From Lachnospiraceae bacterium (GTDB taxonomy: Bacteria > Bacteroidota > Bacteroidia > Bacteroidales > Muribaculaceae): a DNA stretch of 64,000 nucleotides. The notes beneath the pieces were generated by a model. The model was not told where the DNA came from. It saw nothing but the letters and a program-made list of their open reading frames with translations, and searched no databases. The DNA lies in NCBI GenBank assembly GCA_023663655.1, contig JAMPGZ010000008.1, positions 24,790-88,789 of the forward strand, given 5' to 3'. Numbering within the stretch: position 1 is the stretch's first letter; every line of letters starts with the position of its first letter. Shown in pieces: positions 24,135-34,400 of this stretch. A program made the translations under genes and the position numbers.

Positions 24135-25607
24135 ATGCTTTTATCTAATTCCATTCAGAGTGTATGCCGGCATCTGCTTGCTGCGGCTGTCATCACCTGC
24201 TCTTCAGTGGCGCATATCGACGCCAAGGTTATAGTTGAAAAGCCGTGGAAGCACGGCGCGCTTCAAGCCACAAGCGACGGACATTATCTTCAGCACAAGG
24301 ACGGAACACCATTTTTCTGGCTCGGTGACACAGGCTGGCTGCTGCCGCAACGCCTTGACCGTTATGAAGCGGCTTATTACTTGAATGGCGCCAGGGAGGC
24401 GGGATTCAATGTGGTTCAGGTTCAGACTCTTAATGGAATCCCGGCTATAAATTGCTACGGACAGATGTCGAATATCGACGGCTTCGATTTCAGCGGCATA
24501 GACCGCAAAGGTGTCTACGGCTATTGGGATCACATGGACTATATTGTGGATGCCGCAGCAAGCCAGGGAATATATATCGGAATGGTGTGTATATGGGGCG
24601 GTCTCGTCAAGGGAGGCGGCATGGATGTGGAGCAGGCGAAGTCCTACGGCACATTCCTCGCCAACCGCTATAAGGATAAACCCAATATCGTGTGGATCAT
24701 AGGCGGTGACATTCGCGGAGATATAAAGACCGAAGTGTGGGAAGCTCTTGCCAATTCGATAAGGAGCATCGATAAGAGCCACCTTATGACGTTTCATCCT
24801 TTCGGACGCACATCGTCGGCTGAATGGTTTCACAATGCCGACTGGCTTGACTTAAATATGTTTCAGAGCGGTCACCGTGCCTACGACCAGATAAAGGGTG
24901 ACGGCGACGACCGCGCTTCGGCGGCGTTCAATGAGGACGGATGGAGATATGTGGAAGCGGCTCGGGCAAAGACTCCGGCAAAGCCGGTGCTCGACGCTGA
25001 GCCAAGTTATGAGCATATACCTCACGGGCTTCACGACCCCTCGATGCCGAGGTGGCAGGGATATGACACCCGGCGCTATGCATATTGGTCGGTGTTTGCG
25101 GGAGCTTGCGGGCACACCTATGGCCACAGTTCGGTCATGCAGATGAAGCGCGACGGTTACCTCGGTGCCTACAGTGCTGAGACCTCATGGATTGACGGAA
25201 TGAATGATCCTGGTTACCGTTCGATGAAGCATCTGAAGAATCTGATGCTCACATTCCCGTTCACGACCGGCATTCCTGACCAAAGTGTTATTTCGGGCGC
25301 CAACGGCGAGCGATATGACCGGGTTATCGCGACACGCGGCTCTGACTATATGCTGCTGTATAATTACAATGGCAACCCCGTTGAGGTAGACATGGCTAAG
25401 ATTCCCGGAAAAAAGAAGAGGGCGTGGTGGTATGACGTTGCCGACGGGTCGCTCAAATATGCTGGTGAGTTTGACGGCACGAAGAAGATTCTGTTCCATC
25501 CCGAAAAACCGTCACGTGCCGACGGCAGCGTCGACATGGTGCTTGTGGTGACCGACTCCGAGGCTTCATATATTCAGCCCGAACACACTCAACTTGCCTC
25601 TAAATGA
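24135..25607 (+). CDS. GH140-type glycoside hydrolase (putative apiosidase)
   Basis: Secreted or periplasmic hydrolase of 490 residues with a signal peptide ending near SVAHIDA. It matches the DUF4038/GH140 family, whose characterised Bacteroides thetaiotaomicron member (BT1012) removes apiose side chains of rhamnogalacturonan II. Visible landmarks are HKDGTPFFWLGDTGWLL, GFNVVQVQ, NIVWIIGGD (Asp192), VLDAEPSYE (Glu289) and a C-terminal DUF5060-like beta domain. The Asp-Glu pair has the same 97-residue spacing as the catalytic pair reported for BT1012 as I recall it. The start at 24135 gives a signal peptide; an upstream in-frame start lacks one. The stop overlaps the next start by 4 bases (ATGA), so the two enzymes are translationally coupled. 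Confidence 0.88.
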   Translation: MLLSNSIQSVCRHLLAAAVITCSSVAHIDAKVIVEKPWKHGALQATSDGHYLQHKDGTPFFWLGDTGWLLPQRLDRYEAAYYLNGAREAGFNVVQVQTLNGIPAINCYGQMSNIDGFDFSGIDRKGVYGYWDHMDYIVDAAASQGIYIGMVCIWGGLVKGGGMDVEQAKSYGTFLANRYKDKPNIVWIIGGDIRGDIKTEVWEALANSIRSIDKSHLMTFHPFGRTSSAEWFHNADWLDLNMFQSGHRAYDQIKGDGDDRASAAFNEDGWRYVEAARAKTPAKPVLDAEPSYEHIPHGLHDPSMPRWQGYDTRRYAYWSVFAGACGHTYGHSSVMQMKRDGYLGAYSAETSWIDGMNDPGYRSMKHLKNLMLTFPFTTGIPDQSVISGANGERYDRVIATRGSDYMLLYNYNGNPVEVDMAKIPGKKKRAWWYDVADGSLKYAGEFDGTKKILFHPEKPSRADGSVDMVLVVTDSEASYIQPEHTQLASK

Positions 25608-28600
25608 TGCTTATGACGACAAAACGTATCGGAGCGGCTATCGTTGCATTGATTGCCGCTATATGCGCTCAGGGAGCGGTAAAGGTGGGCGACCTTCTCA
25701 CCGAGGGGCTGCGTAATCCGCTTAACGTGGAGCGTGAGCAGCCGAGGTTCAGCTGGGTCATAACAAGCGATAAGCACGATGTGATGCAGAAATCGTGCCG
25801 CATACTTGTAGCCTCCTCGCCTGAGAATCTTGCCGCCGGAAAGGGCGATGTGTGGGATTCGGGCGAGATGACGACCGGCGAATCGGTGTGGGTGCCTTAC
25901 GGCGGCAGAAAACTGCGTCCGGGCGAACGGTGCTACTGGAAAGTGAAGGTTTCGACCAACAAGGGCGCTTCTCAATGGAGTGAACCTGCCGAATGGGGTC
26001 AGGGACTCGGCGGTGAGGTGAATTGGCGCGGACGTTGGATAGGTTATGATGCCGCGTTTCCGTGGGATGTGGAGGATAGCCACAGCCGGTTGAGCTCGCG
26101 ATATCTGCGCACTGAGTTTGATGCCGGGACTAAGCCTGTACGCCGTGCCACTCTGCATATAAGCGGGCTGGGTATGTATGATCTGTTCATCAACGGCGAC
26201 ACGATAGGCGATCAGGTGCTGGCTCCTGCAGTGAGCGATTATCGCCGCACTGTCATCTATAACACTTATGATGTGACCGACCGCATAAAAGCTGGTGCCA
26301 ACGCTATAGGCGTGACTCTCGGCAACGGTAGGTACTACACCATGCACCAGAACTATAAAAAATACAAGATACCCAATTTCGGCTATCCTAAGCTGAGGCT
26401 GAATCTGCTCATAGAGTATGCCGACGGAACCACGCAGAGGGTTAATTCCGATGAGAAATGGCGGCTCACTGCCGATGGTCCCATAAGGAGCAACAATGAG
26501 TATGACGGTGAGTGGTGCGATGCCCGCAAGTCTCTCGGTGCATGGACGTTGCCCGGATATGACGATTCGGCATGGCGACGTGCTGACCGCGCCGAGATTC
26601 CTTTCGGAACGCTTCGGGCAAACACGGCTCCCAACATGAAGGTGATGAGACGGTTGGCTCCGAAATCCATACGACCTGCCGCCGATGGCAAGTATCTGGT
26701 GGACTTTGGTGAGAATTGTGCAGGATGGGTGAAATTCCGTGTGCCGTCCCTTTCTTCGGGCGACACCGTGAGAGTGCGTTACTCCGAATTGTTGACACCC
26801 GACAGCCTTAACCTCGACGTGGAGAATCTGCGTCATGCGTTGAGCACCGACACTTACATAGCCTCAGGTGAGGACGCAGGTTACTGGTGGAGCCCCCGCT
26901 TTTCTTATCATGGCTTCCGCTTTGTTGAGGTCTCCGGAATGCCACGTCTTGACACAGGCGATATTGTCGCCGAGGTGATATATGACGAGATGGACGATGC
27001 CGGCTATTTTGAATGCTCCAACCATGTGTTGAATCAGGTGCTCGCCAATGCGCGGCGAGGCATATCCTCCAACTATAAGAGCGTGCCGGTCGACTGTCCG
27101 CAGCGCGACGAGCGTCAGCCGTGGACCGGCGACCACAATATGGGCGCGTGGGGCGAGAATTTCCTCTTCGACAATGGTCGTTTCTATGCCAAGTGGACCG
27201 ATGACATTCGTGAGGCGCAGCGTGAAGACGGCTGCATCCCTGATATATGCCCGGCGTTCTACAATTACTATACTTCCGACATGACTTGGTCCTCGACATT
27301 TCCGGTGGTGTGCGATATGCTTTACCGGCAGACAGGCGATGTGGAGCCGATAAAGCGCAACTATGCCGCCATAAAGAAGTGGATGAGGCACATACGTGAC
27401 AATTACACAACCAAAGAGGGACTTATAAGAGCCGACAAGTATGGCGACTGGTGTGTGCCGCCGGAATCTCCCGAGCTTATCCATTCGGCTGATCCGGCGA
27501 GGAAAACCGACCAGACACTCATAGCATCGGCTTACTATTATAAGATGTCGCACCTGCTCGCCGAGTTTGCGCGGATTATCGGCGCTGACGACGAGGCGTG
27601 CGAATGGATCGATGATGCATCGGTGGTGAAGGAGGCGTTCAACAAGCGTTTCCTGACCGTGAAGCGTGGCACATCGTTTGCCGCCGAGCTCCACACTCTT
27701 TACCCCGACAGCGTGTTTTACGGCAACAACACCATGACGGCTAATATATTGCCGCTCGCATTTGACATGGTGCCCGATTCTTGCCGCGAGGAGGTGGAGA
27801 AGAACCTTATAAACACTATCCTCACTACCAACGGTGGCCATGTGAGCTGCGGCGTGATAGGCGTTAACTGGCTCATGAGAGAGCTGTCGCGCATGGGACG
27901 CGGCGATGTCGCCTATCTGCTCGCTTCGGCTACCTCCTATCCGAGCTACGGCTACATGATTGAAAAGGGCGCGACTACGATATGGGAACTGTGGAACGGC
28001 GACACGGCGTCGCGCAAGATGAACAGTTGCAACCACGTGATGATGCTCGGCGACCTCATAGCATGGTATTACCGCGACCTCGCCGGAATGAATCCTATAG
28101 AGCCCGGTTATCGTAAAATTATGCTGCGCCCTGATTTCTCGATTCAGGAGTTGAATCATGTGGCGGCATCCTACCGCACCCCTTACGGGGAGCTTGCGAG
28201 TGACTGGGCCAAGACTCCGATGCATCTCAACTGGAACATCACAGTGCCTTGCAACACTGTTGCCGAGGTGTGGCTCCCAGCCGGAAAGGTGAAAGCTGAC
28301 GGCGGCAGATTCCTCCGTCATGAGTATGGCGGCGATGTGTGGGAGGTCGGTTCGGGCAGTTATCGTTTTTCTGTCGACATGGATCCATCGGTGGGAGAGG
28401 AGCGTCGCGGAATTGTGACCGATGAGTTTCTTTATGATGAAGCCGCGTTTCCGCAGTGCCACGCATCCACCATCGTGGAGCTTGCCAACGGCGACCTTGT
28501 GGCGTCATATTTCGGCGGAACCTACGAGCGTCATCCCGATGTGTGCATCTATGTGAGTCGTAAGCCGAAAGGAAGTTCCAAATGGAGCGAGCCGATTCTT

Positions 28601-29578
28601 GCTGCCGACGGAGTCTTTGACTTGAATGATCCGCAATGTGCCATTGCCGGACTTTCCGGCATCGATTCCACGACCACGGCGGCATCAGCCGGTTCTGTGG
28701 CTCCCACCTTCAAGGGCGACATTGCCGGCGCGCGTCGCAAAGCGTGCTGGAACCCTGTGCTGTTCAGGTATCCCGATTCCGATGAGCTTCTGCTGTTCTA
28801 TAAAATAGGCTCGAATGTTGCCGACTGGACCGGATGGCTTGTGAGGTCCACCGATGGCGGCATTACTTGGAGCGCCCGTGAGGCTCTTCCCAAGGGATTT
28901 CTCGGACCGATAAAGAACAAGCCTTATTATGCCGACGGCAAGCTGATATGCCCGTCGAGCCGTGAAGGCAAGGGCGGATGGCGTGTGCGTTTTGAGATCA
29001 CCGATGATCGTGGCAAGACTTGGCGTATGGCGAAGCCTGATTCCGTAGCGATGAGCGTGGAGACCAAATACCGTCAGTCGATGAAGGCTGCTCTCTACAG
29101 CGACTCTCTTCCTATGGCTGCCGAAGGGCGTAAAGCGGGACCGATAAGAGCCATACAGCCGAGCATCATCAATCATGGAGGCGGGCACCTCGAAGCACTG
29201 TGCCGCACTTGCAACGCTCGCATCGCGTCGGTGTCGAGCCATGACAACGGGGAGACATGGGGCACAGTGACGCTCACCGACTTGCCCAATAACAATTCCG
29301 GAACCGATGCGGTGACACTTGCCGATGGAAGCCATGCGCTCGTCTATAACCATTTCGCCACCGTTCCCGGCACTCCCAAGGGACCGCGGTCGCCACTGTG
29401 TGTCGCTATCTCTAAAGATGGAACGCACTGGGAGCGGGTTGCCACGCTTGAGGATTCCCCCATCAGCCAGTATTCTTATCCGGCTGTAATCCAGACATCC
29501 GACGGGAAGCTGCACTTTGTCTACACCTGGCGCCGCCAGCGAGTGAAGCACGTGGTGGTTGATCCCAAAAAACTATAA
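25604..29578 (+). CDS. GH78 alpha-L-rhamnosidase fused to a sialidase-like beta-propeller
   Basis: Bifunctional-looking exported enzyme of 1324 residues. The signal peptide ends near ICAQG. Residues about 25-925 are a complete GH78 rhamnosidase: N-terminal beta-sandwiches, then the (alpha/alpha)6 barrel with DCPQRDERQPWTGD at 497-510 (general acid Glu503) and TTIWELWNG at 791-799 (Glu795), then a C-terminal beta domain. Residues about 935-1324 form a BNR/sialidase-like propeller with HASTIVELANGDLVASYFGG and several Asp boxes (STDGGITW, TDDRGKTW, SHDNGETW). The propeller lacks an obvious FRIP motif, so sialic acid is not assured; COG4692-type propellers often occur beside pectin enzymes. Three possible start Met lie close together (25604, 25607, 25613). 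With GH140 it probably trims rhamnose-containing pectin chains. Confidence 0.88.
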   Translation: MMLMTTKRIGAAIVALIAAICAQGAVKVGDLLTEGLRNPLNVEREQPRFSWVITSDKHDVMQKSCRILVASSPENLAAGKGDVWDSGEMTTGESVWVPYGGRKLRPGERCYWKVKVSTNKGASQWSEPAEWGQGLGGEVNWRGRWIGYDAAFPWDVEDSHSRLSSRYLRTEFDAGTKPVRRATLHISGLGMYDLFINGDTIGDQVLAPAVSDYRRTVIYNTYDVTDRIKAGANAIGVTLGNGRYYTMHQNYKKYKIPNFGYPKLRLNLLIEYADGTTQRVNSDEKWRLTADGPIRSNNEYDGEWCDARKSLGAWTLPGYDDSAWRRADRAEIPFGTLRANTAPNMKVMRRLAPKSIRPAADGKYLVDFGENCAGWVKFRVPSLSSGDTVRVRYSELLTPDSLNLDVENLRHALSTDTYIASGEDAGYWWSPRFSYHGFRFVEVSGMPRLDTGDIVAEVIYDEMDDAGYFECSNHVLNQVLANARRGISSNYKSVPVDCPQRDERQPWTGDHNMGAWGENFLFDNGRFYAKWTDDIREAQREDGCIPDICPAFYNYYTSDMTWSSTFPVVCDMLYRQTGDVEPIKRNYAAIKKWMRHIRDNYTTKEGLIRADKYGDWCVPPESPELIHSADPARKTDQTLIASAYYYKMSHLLAEFARIIGADDEACEWIDDASVVKEAFNKRFLTVKRGTSFAAELHTLYPDSVFYGNNTMTANILPLAFDMVPDSCREEVEKNLINTILTTNGGHVSCGVIGVNWLMRELSRMGRGDVAYLLASATSYPSYGYMIEKGATTIWELWNGDTASRKMNSCNHVMMLGDLIAWYYRDLAGMNPIEPGYRKIMLRPDFSIQELNHVAASYRTPYGELASDWAKTPMHLNWNITVPCNTVAEVWLPAGKVKADGGRFLRHEYGGDVWEVGSGSYRFSVDMDPSVGEERRGIVTDEFLYDEAAFPQCHASTIVELANGDLVASYFGGTYERHPDVCIYVSRKPKGSSKWSEPILAADGVFDLNDPQCAIAGLSGIDSTTTAASAGSVAPTFKGDIAGARRKACWNPVLFRYPDSDELLLFYKIGSNVADWTGWLVRSTDGGITWSAREALPKGFLGPIKNKPYYADGKLICPSSREGKGGWRVRFEITDDRGKTWRMAKPDSVAMSVETKYRQSMKAALYSDSLPMAAEGRKAGPIRAIQPSIINHGGGHLEALCRTCNARIASVSSHDNGETWGTVTLTDLPNNNSGTDAVTLADGSHALVYNHFATVPGTPKGPRSPLCVAISKDGTHWERVATLEDSPISQYSYPAVIQTSDGKLHFVYTWRRQRVKHVVVDPKKL

Positions 29579-29583
29579 AAAGT

Positions 29584-29613
29584 CAGGGCATCCAATTTCG
29601 ATTGGATGCCCTG
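29584..29613. terminator. Strong bidirectional terminator with UUCG tetraloop
   Basis: Perfect 13-base stem (29584-29596 with 29601-29613) closed by ttcg. It lies between the convergent GH78 and gdhA genes; on the minus strand it is followed by GACTTTTT, so it best terminates gdhA. Confidence 0.85.
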
Positions 29614-29620
29614 CTTATAG

Positions 29621-29665
29621 GACTAATAAGTCTAATTAGACTAATTGGACTAATCGCTCAATCAA
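29621..29665. repeat. Degenerate 9-base tandem repeat near the gdhA stop
   Basis: Five 9-base units of the form gactaatNN (gactaataa, gtctaatta, gactaattg, gactaatcg, ctcaatcaa) between the terminator hairpin and the gdhA stop codon. Confidence 0.7.
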
Positions 29666-29672
29666 TGTCTGT

Positions 29673-31004
29673 TTACAGAATTCCCTGAGCCATCATTGCA
29701 CGAGCCACTTTCATGAATCCGGCTACATTGGCGCCCTTCACATAGTTCACGAAGTCGCCTTCCTTGCCATATTTCACACACTGCTCGTGGATGTTAGCCA
29801 TGATCTGCTTCAGCTTCTCGTCAACCTCTTCCGATGACCAAGAGAGCTTCTGTGAGTTCTGTGCCATTTCAAGACCTGACACCGATACACCACCTGCGTT
29901 TGCTGCCTTTCCGGGAGCATAGAGAATCTTGGCGTTGAGGAATTCCTTGATAGCCTCGGGGGTAGAGGGCATATTTGCGCCTTCGCTCACTGCTATCACG
30001 CCGTTGGCAAGAAGAGTGCGGGCATCATCGCCGTCAAGCTCATTCTGTGTAGCCGATGGCATGGCGATGTCACACTTGTACTGCCAGGGACGACCGCCTT
30101 CCACATATTCGCAGCCAAATTCCTCAGCAAATTCACGGATACGTCCGCGATATTCGTTCTTAAGTTTGAAGATGTAGTCAAGCTGCTCTTTAGTGAGACC
30201 TTCCGGCACGTAGATGCAGCCGTCAGAGTCGCTCATGGTGATAACCTTTGCGCCGAGGGCAAGGAGCTTCTGAGCTGTGTACTGAGCCACATTTCCCGAT
30301 CCCGAGATAGCCACTACCTTATCCTTGATGTCGATGCCGCGTGTCTTAAGCATATTGAGCAGGAAGTACACGTTGCCGTAGCCGGTAGCCTCCGGACGGA
30401 TCAACGATCCGCCAAACTCGATGCCCTTTCCGGTGAAAGTTCCGGTAAACTCGCGAGCCATCTTCTTATACATACCATACATATAACCAACCTCGCGACC
30501 GCCAACACCGATATCGCCTGCGGGCACGTCAGTGTCAGGACCGATGTGGCGCCACAATTCCTGGATGAAAGCCTGGCAGAAGCGCATCACTTCCATGTCG
30601 CTCTTTCCACGGGGAGAGAAATCGGAACCGCCTTTACCGCCACCCATGGCGAGAGTGGTGAGGGAGTTCTTGAAAGTCTGTTCGAAAGCAAGGAACTTAA
30701 GAATTGACTGGTTTACTGAAGAGTGGAAACGGATACCGCCTTTGTACGGACCGATAGCGTTGTTGTGCTGGATACGGTAGCCCATGTTGTTCTGGACTTT
30801 GCCCTTGTCATCTACCCAAGATACACGGAATGAGAAAATACGGTCGGGGATGCAGAGACGTTCAATGAGGTTATAGCGTTCAAATTCGGGGTGCTTGTTG
30901 TATTCATCTTCGATAGTCGACACTACCTCCTCTACAGCCTGCAGGTATTCCGGCTCATTAGGGAAACGACGTTTCAAATCGTCGAGAACTTCGGTTGCTT
31001 TCAT
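29673..31004 (-). CDS. gdhA: NADP-specific glutamate dehydrogenase
   Basis: Reductive amination of 2-oxoglutarate to glutamate, the main ammonia-assimilation route in Bacteroidales. The 443 residues are the normal length of the hexameric class. It shows GPYKGGIRFH (substrate-binding Lys88), LAMGGGKGGSDF with catalytic Lys124, PAGDIGVGGREVGYM with Asp164, and the nucleotide-binding motif AISGSGNVAQY. The NADP preference is inferred from close similarity to the Bacteroides type. A -7 element lies at 31048-31055, so the leader is about 35-40 bases. Monocistronic, ending at a strong hairpin. Cytosolic. Confidence 0.95.
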   Translation of the reverse strand: MKATEVLDDLKRRFPNEPEYLQAVEEVVSTIEDEYNKHPEFERYNLIERLCIPDRIFSFRVSWVDDKGKVQNNMGYRIQHNNAIGPYKGGIRFHSSVNQSILKFLAFEQTFKNSLTTLAMGGGKGGSDFSPRGKSDMEVMRFCQAFIQELWRHIGPDTDVPAGDIGVGGREVGYMYGMYKKMAREFTGTFTGKGIEFGGSLIRPEATGYGNVYFLLNMLKTRGIDIKDKVVAISGSGNVAQYTAQKLLALGAKVITMSDSDGCIYVPEGLTKEQLDYIFKLKNEYRGRIREFAEEFGCEYVEGGRPWQYKCDIAMPSATQNELDGDDARTLLANGVIAVSEGANMPSTPEAIKEFLNAKILYAPGKAANAGGVSVSGLEMAQNSQKLSWSSEEVDEKLKQIMANIHEQCVKYGKEGDFVNYVKGANVAGFMKVARAMMAQGIL

Positions 31005-31047
31005 TGTAACTTTCTTTCGAGATTAATAAATATTGTTGTTTTGGCTG

Positions 31048-31055
31048 CAAAGTTA
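31048..31055 (-). promoter_or_regulatory. -7 promoter element of gdhA
   Basis: TAACTTTG on the minus strand, 43 bases upstream of the gdhA ATG. Confidence 0.55.
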
Positions 31056-31140
31056 TATCGAAAATATGAAATATGCAACAAAATGGAATAAAAATACGCA
31101 TTTTGCTCACAAATTTCCAAAATCAACCTCCGCTCCTCCC

Positions 31141-31185
31141 TAAAGTCTCTAAAGTCCTTAAAGTCCTGAATGACCTTAAAGCCCT
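31141..31185. repeat. Degenerate 9-base tandem repeat, taaagtcNN family
   Basis: Five 9-base units: taaagtctc, taaagtcct, taaagtcct, gaatgacct, taaagccct. It is the reverse-strand equivalent of the array at 22719. Confidence 0.8.
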
Positions 31186-31191
31186 TATCAT

Positions 31192-31236
31192 TCTCAGCTC
31201 TCAACTCTCAATTCTCAACTCCCCACTCTCCATTCT
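31192..31236. repeat. Degenerate 7-base tandem repeat, tctcaac family
   Basis: Six 7-base units around tctcaac, strongly pyrimidine-biased on the plus strand, directly after the 9-base array and upstream of the first SusC promoter. Confidence 0.75.
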
Positions 31237-31304
31237 GTTAAAATTACATTATTTTCACGAGAATTAATGTTAAATGTGTTAAAATTGTGCAGAAATATAG
31301 AGGG

Positions 31305-31445
31305 ATGTTAATGATATTTAAAAATAATTGCATTAACTTTGCAGAAATTCAGGTTGAAGAATGATGTAAAATCAAGCTGAAATCTGACAAATTGCTACTA
31401 TACTTACTTATTAATCCACTATTTAAAAGTATGAAAAAGTTGTGT
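31305..31445 (+). promoter_or_regulatory. Promoter and leader of the first SusC operon (copy 1 of a duplicated leader)
   Basis: The -7 element TAACTTTG is at 31334-31341, followed by a leader of about 83 bases to the ATG. From 31305 to 31445 the sequence is nearly identical to 36163-36300, with one small indel. Confidence 0.8.
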
Positions 31446-34400
31446 GTTTTATTGGCAGTATTGACTGTCACGCTCGGCGCATTGGCTCAGGCAGCTACCG
31501 ATGTGTCGGGTATTGTGTTATCAGCTGAAGAAAACGAGCCGGTTGTCGGTGCGACAGTTATGGTTCGTGGAACCAATATCGGTACTATGACCGATGTCGA
31601 CGGTAAATTCCGATTGAAGGCTCCGGCTGGCTCCAAAACTCTTGTGGTTTCTTTTGTGGGTATGCACACCCAGGAAGTTGCTATCGCCCCTACAGTGCGA
31701 GTTATTCTTGAAAGTGACGCTCAGGCTCTTGACGAGGTTATCGTGACAGGTTACGGATCTACCCGACGTGCGGCGTTCACCGGTGCCGCAACGGTAGTGG
31801 ATGGCGATGTGATCGATCGCAAGCTCGATGTGAATTTCGTTAAGTCGCTTGAAGGACAGGTGCCCGGTTTCCAGTACAACAACTCCACATCAATGCCCGG
31901 TCAGTGGGGTGCGGTTTATGTGCGTGGACGCGGTTCGCTCTCATCCAACACTCAGCCGCTCTATGTGATTGACGGAATGCCTGTGAATTCGGACTACGAT
32001 GCCCTCTCGTCTTCCACCAACAACTTCTTTGACCCGATGTCGGCTTACAATCCAAGCGATATTGAAAGCGTCACTGTCCTTAAGGATGCCGCCGCTACCG
32101 CTATCTACGGTTCTCGTGCTGCCAATGGTGTCATTGTAATCACTACCAAGAAAGGTGCTGAAGGCAAATTCCAGATCAATCTTGACATCAAGCAGGGTCT
32201 CACCCACATCGCCAACAATAACATGGAGTATGCCAACGCTGATGAAATGCTTGAGCTCTTTACTCGTGGTCGTATGAATATGAACGGACAGTCATACGAT
32301 GATGCAAAGGCTTACCTCACCAATTATTTCACCAACACCTACGGTTGGGACGGCAAGTCTTCTTACGATTGGATGGATGCTGTCACCCGCACAGGTTACT
32401 ATCAGGACTACAATCTTAGCTTTTCCGGTACTTCAGGAAATACCAACTACTACGTGAGCCTTGGTTATATTGACACTGAGGGTATCGTGATCGGTTCCGA
32501 CAACCAGCGCTATTCAGGTCGCGTAGGAATCGACACCAAGTACAAGTATTTCACTGCCGGTGTCAATGCATCCTATAGTTATTCCAAGAACCACTCATTC
32601 TCGCAATCAACCAATGGTTCTAACTCCAACCCGACTGTAGCGGCTTCAACCAGTATGCTTCCGTTCTCTCCGTTCTACAATGAAAACCACACCGACTACT
32701 GGATGGCAGGTGTGCGTTGGAATCCGCTTGCTGTAAGGGATCCGAAGGCTGGTGATAACTATGAGATCACTAATGAGACATTGAATGCCAATCCTTATCT
32801 GCGTGTTGATCTCCCTCTTGGCATTTGGGCTAAGACCAGTTTTGGCGCAAACATCATGAACCAGACTATCTATGACTACTGGAGCGCCATCTACAATCCT
32901 CAGGCTGTGGCTTACAATGGTCTTGGACAGCAGACAATCTCACGTACCAGCACTTTGACATGGACCAATACATTTGGATGGGATTACACATTCAATGAAA
33001 AGCACTCCATCAACCTATTGTTAGGTCAGGAAATGCAGCGTTATGACTATCATCAGGATTACTATTCAAAGACTGATTTCCCCTTTGCTGAAATGGGCAT
33101 GAGAGACATGAGCACGGCAGCATCCGACAACGGCAGCGCATATTACAAGTCGGAATCACGCCTTGCTTCTTATTTTGCCGATGCTCACTATAACTATGAC
33201 AACAAGTACTATGCATCAGCTTCGTTCCGTCGTGACGGAAGCTCTATCTTCGGTAGCTCAAAGCGTTGGGGTAACTTCTGGTCGGTTGGCGCCAAGTGGC
33301 GTATTACTCAGGAGGATTTCCTCAAGGACAATGCCATCGTGACAAATGCGGCTATCCGTGCTTCTTACGGTACCGTTGGTAATCAGTCACTTCCTGACCT
33401 TTATGCTTCACGTGGTTACTATCGTGCCGGTTACAATTATAACCAGTCGCCCGGTATGATCCCTGACAATATCGAAAATCCTGACCTCTCTTGGGAGACA
33501 TCTAATAAATTTGATGTTGGTTTCGACCTTTCGCTCATAAACCGTGTTCATTTCACATTTGACTTCTATAACGAAGATACCAGTGATGCGCTTTATTCAG
33601 TGCCTTTGTCAATGACCACCGGTATGTCATCATACTATAAGAATATCGGAAAAATCCGTAACACAGGTATTGAATTGGGTATCAATGGTACGGCATTTGC
33701 CAACCGTGACATAACTGTCAATGCGTTTGCCAACCTCACTTGGAACAAAAACGAGGTAATCAAGCTTGCTGATGGCTCGGAAGAAGGTACTTACTCAATA
33801 ATCGAGGAGGGACGTCCATTCCGCCAGTTCTATATGCCTAAGTATGCCGGTGTTGACAAAGAGACAGGTCGCGCGCTCTATTACCTCAATAAATCAGGTA
33901 ACGAACTTACCGACGATTACTATTCAGCAGCCAAGCGCTATGTGGGCAGTGCCGAGCCTAAGGTTTACGGAGCATTCGGCATCAATGCTACAGCCTATGG
34001 ATTTGATTTCAGCATCCAGTTCAACTATCGTCTCGGTGCGAAAGTTTACGATACCGGTCACGATTATACCGGATGGTGCTCAAGTGCATATCGCACTCCG
34101 CTCAAGACATTGGTCTACAACTCATGGACACCTGAAAATCCGAATGCGAAATATCCGCAGTTTATTCTTGGCGACCCGTATGACGAATCTTACGGTAACT
34201 ATTCAAGCCGTTGGTTGATGAGCGGTGACTATCTGCGACTCAGCAACATCACATTCGGCTATACTTTCCCTGCTAAGTGGACTAAGAAGGCTCTTATTCA
34301 GAAACTTCGTCTGTACACAACATTTGACAATGTGCATACCTGGACCAAAGATGAATTCATCGGTTACAATCCCGATACCTACGCAAGTGGTGTGATTGCA

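Larger units (their letters stand above)
31005..31430. other. 426-base intergenic region with two promoters and two short-period repeats
   Basis: Between divergent gdhA and susC. It holds the gdhA -7 element (TAACTTTG, minus, 31048-31055), a 9-base repeat (31141-31185), a 7-base repeat (31192-31236), and the SusC promoter and leader (31305-31430). I see no gene in it. Confidence 0.7.

Noticed and set aside
935..25604. Mobile element or genomic island borders
   Set aside because: No transposase, integrase, tRNA-bounded repeats or clear base-composition break seen in the window.
25589..28462. Long open frames of 415 and 532 codons on the minus strand
   Set aside because: They lie wholly opposite the GH140/GH78 coding region, have no signal, domain or promoter, and arise from the codon bias of the plus-strand gene.
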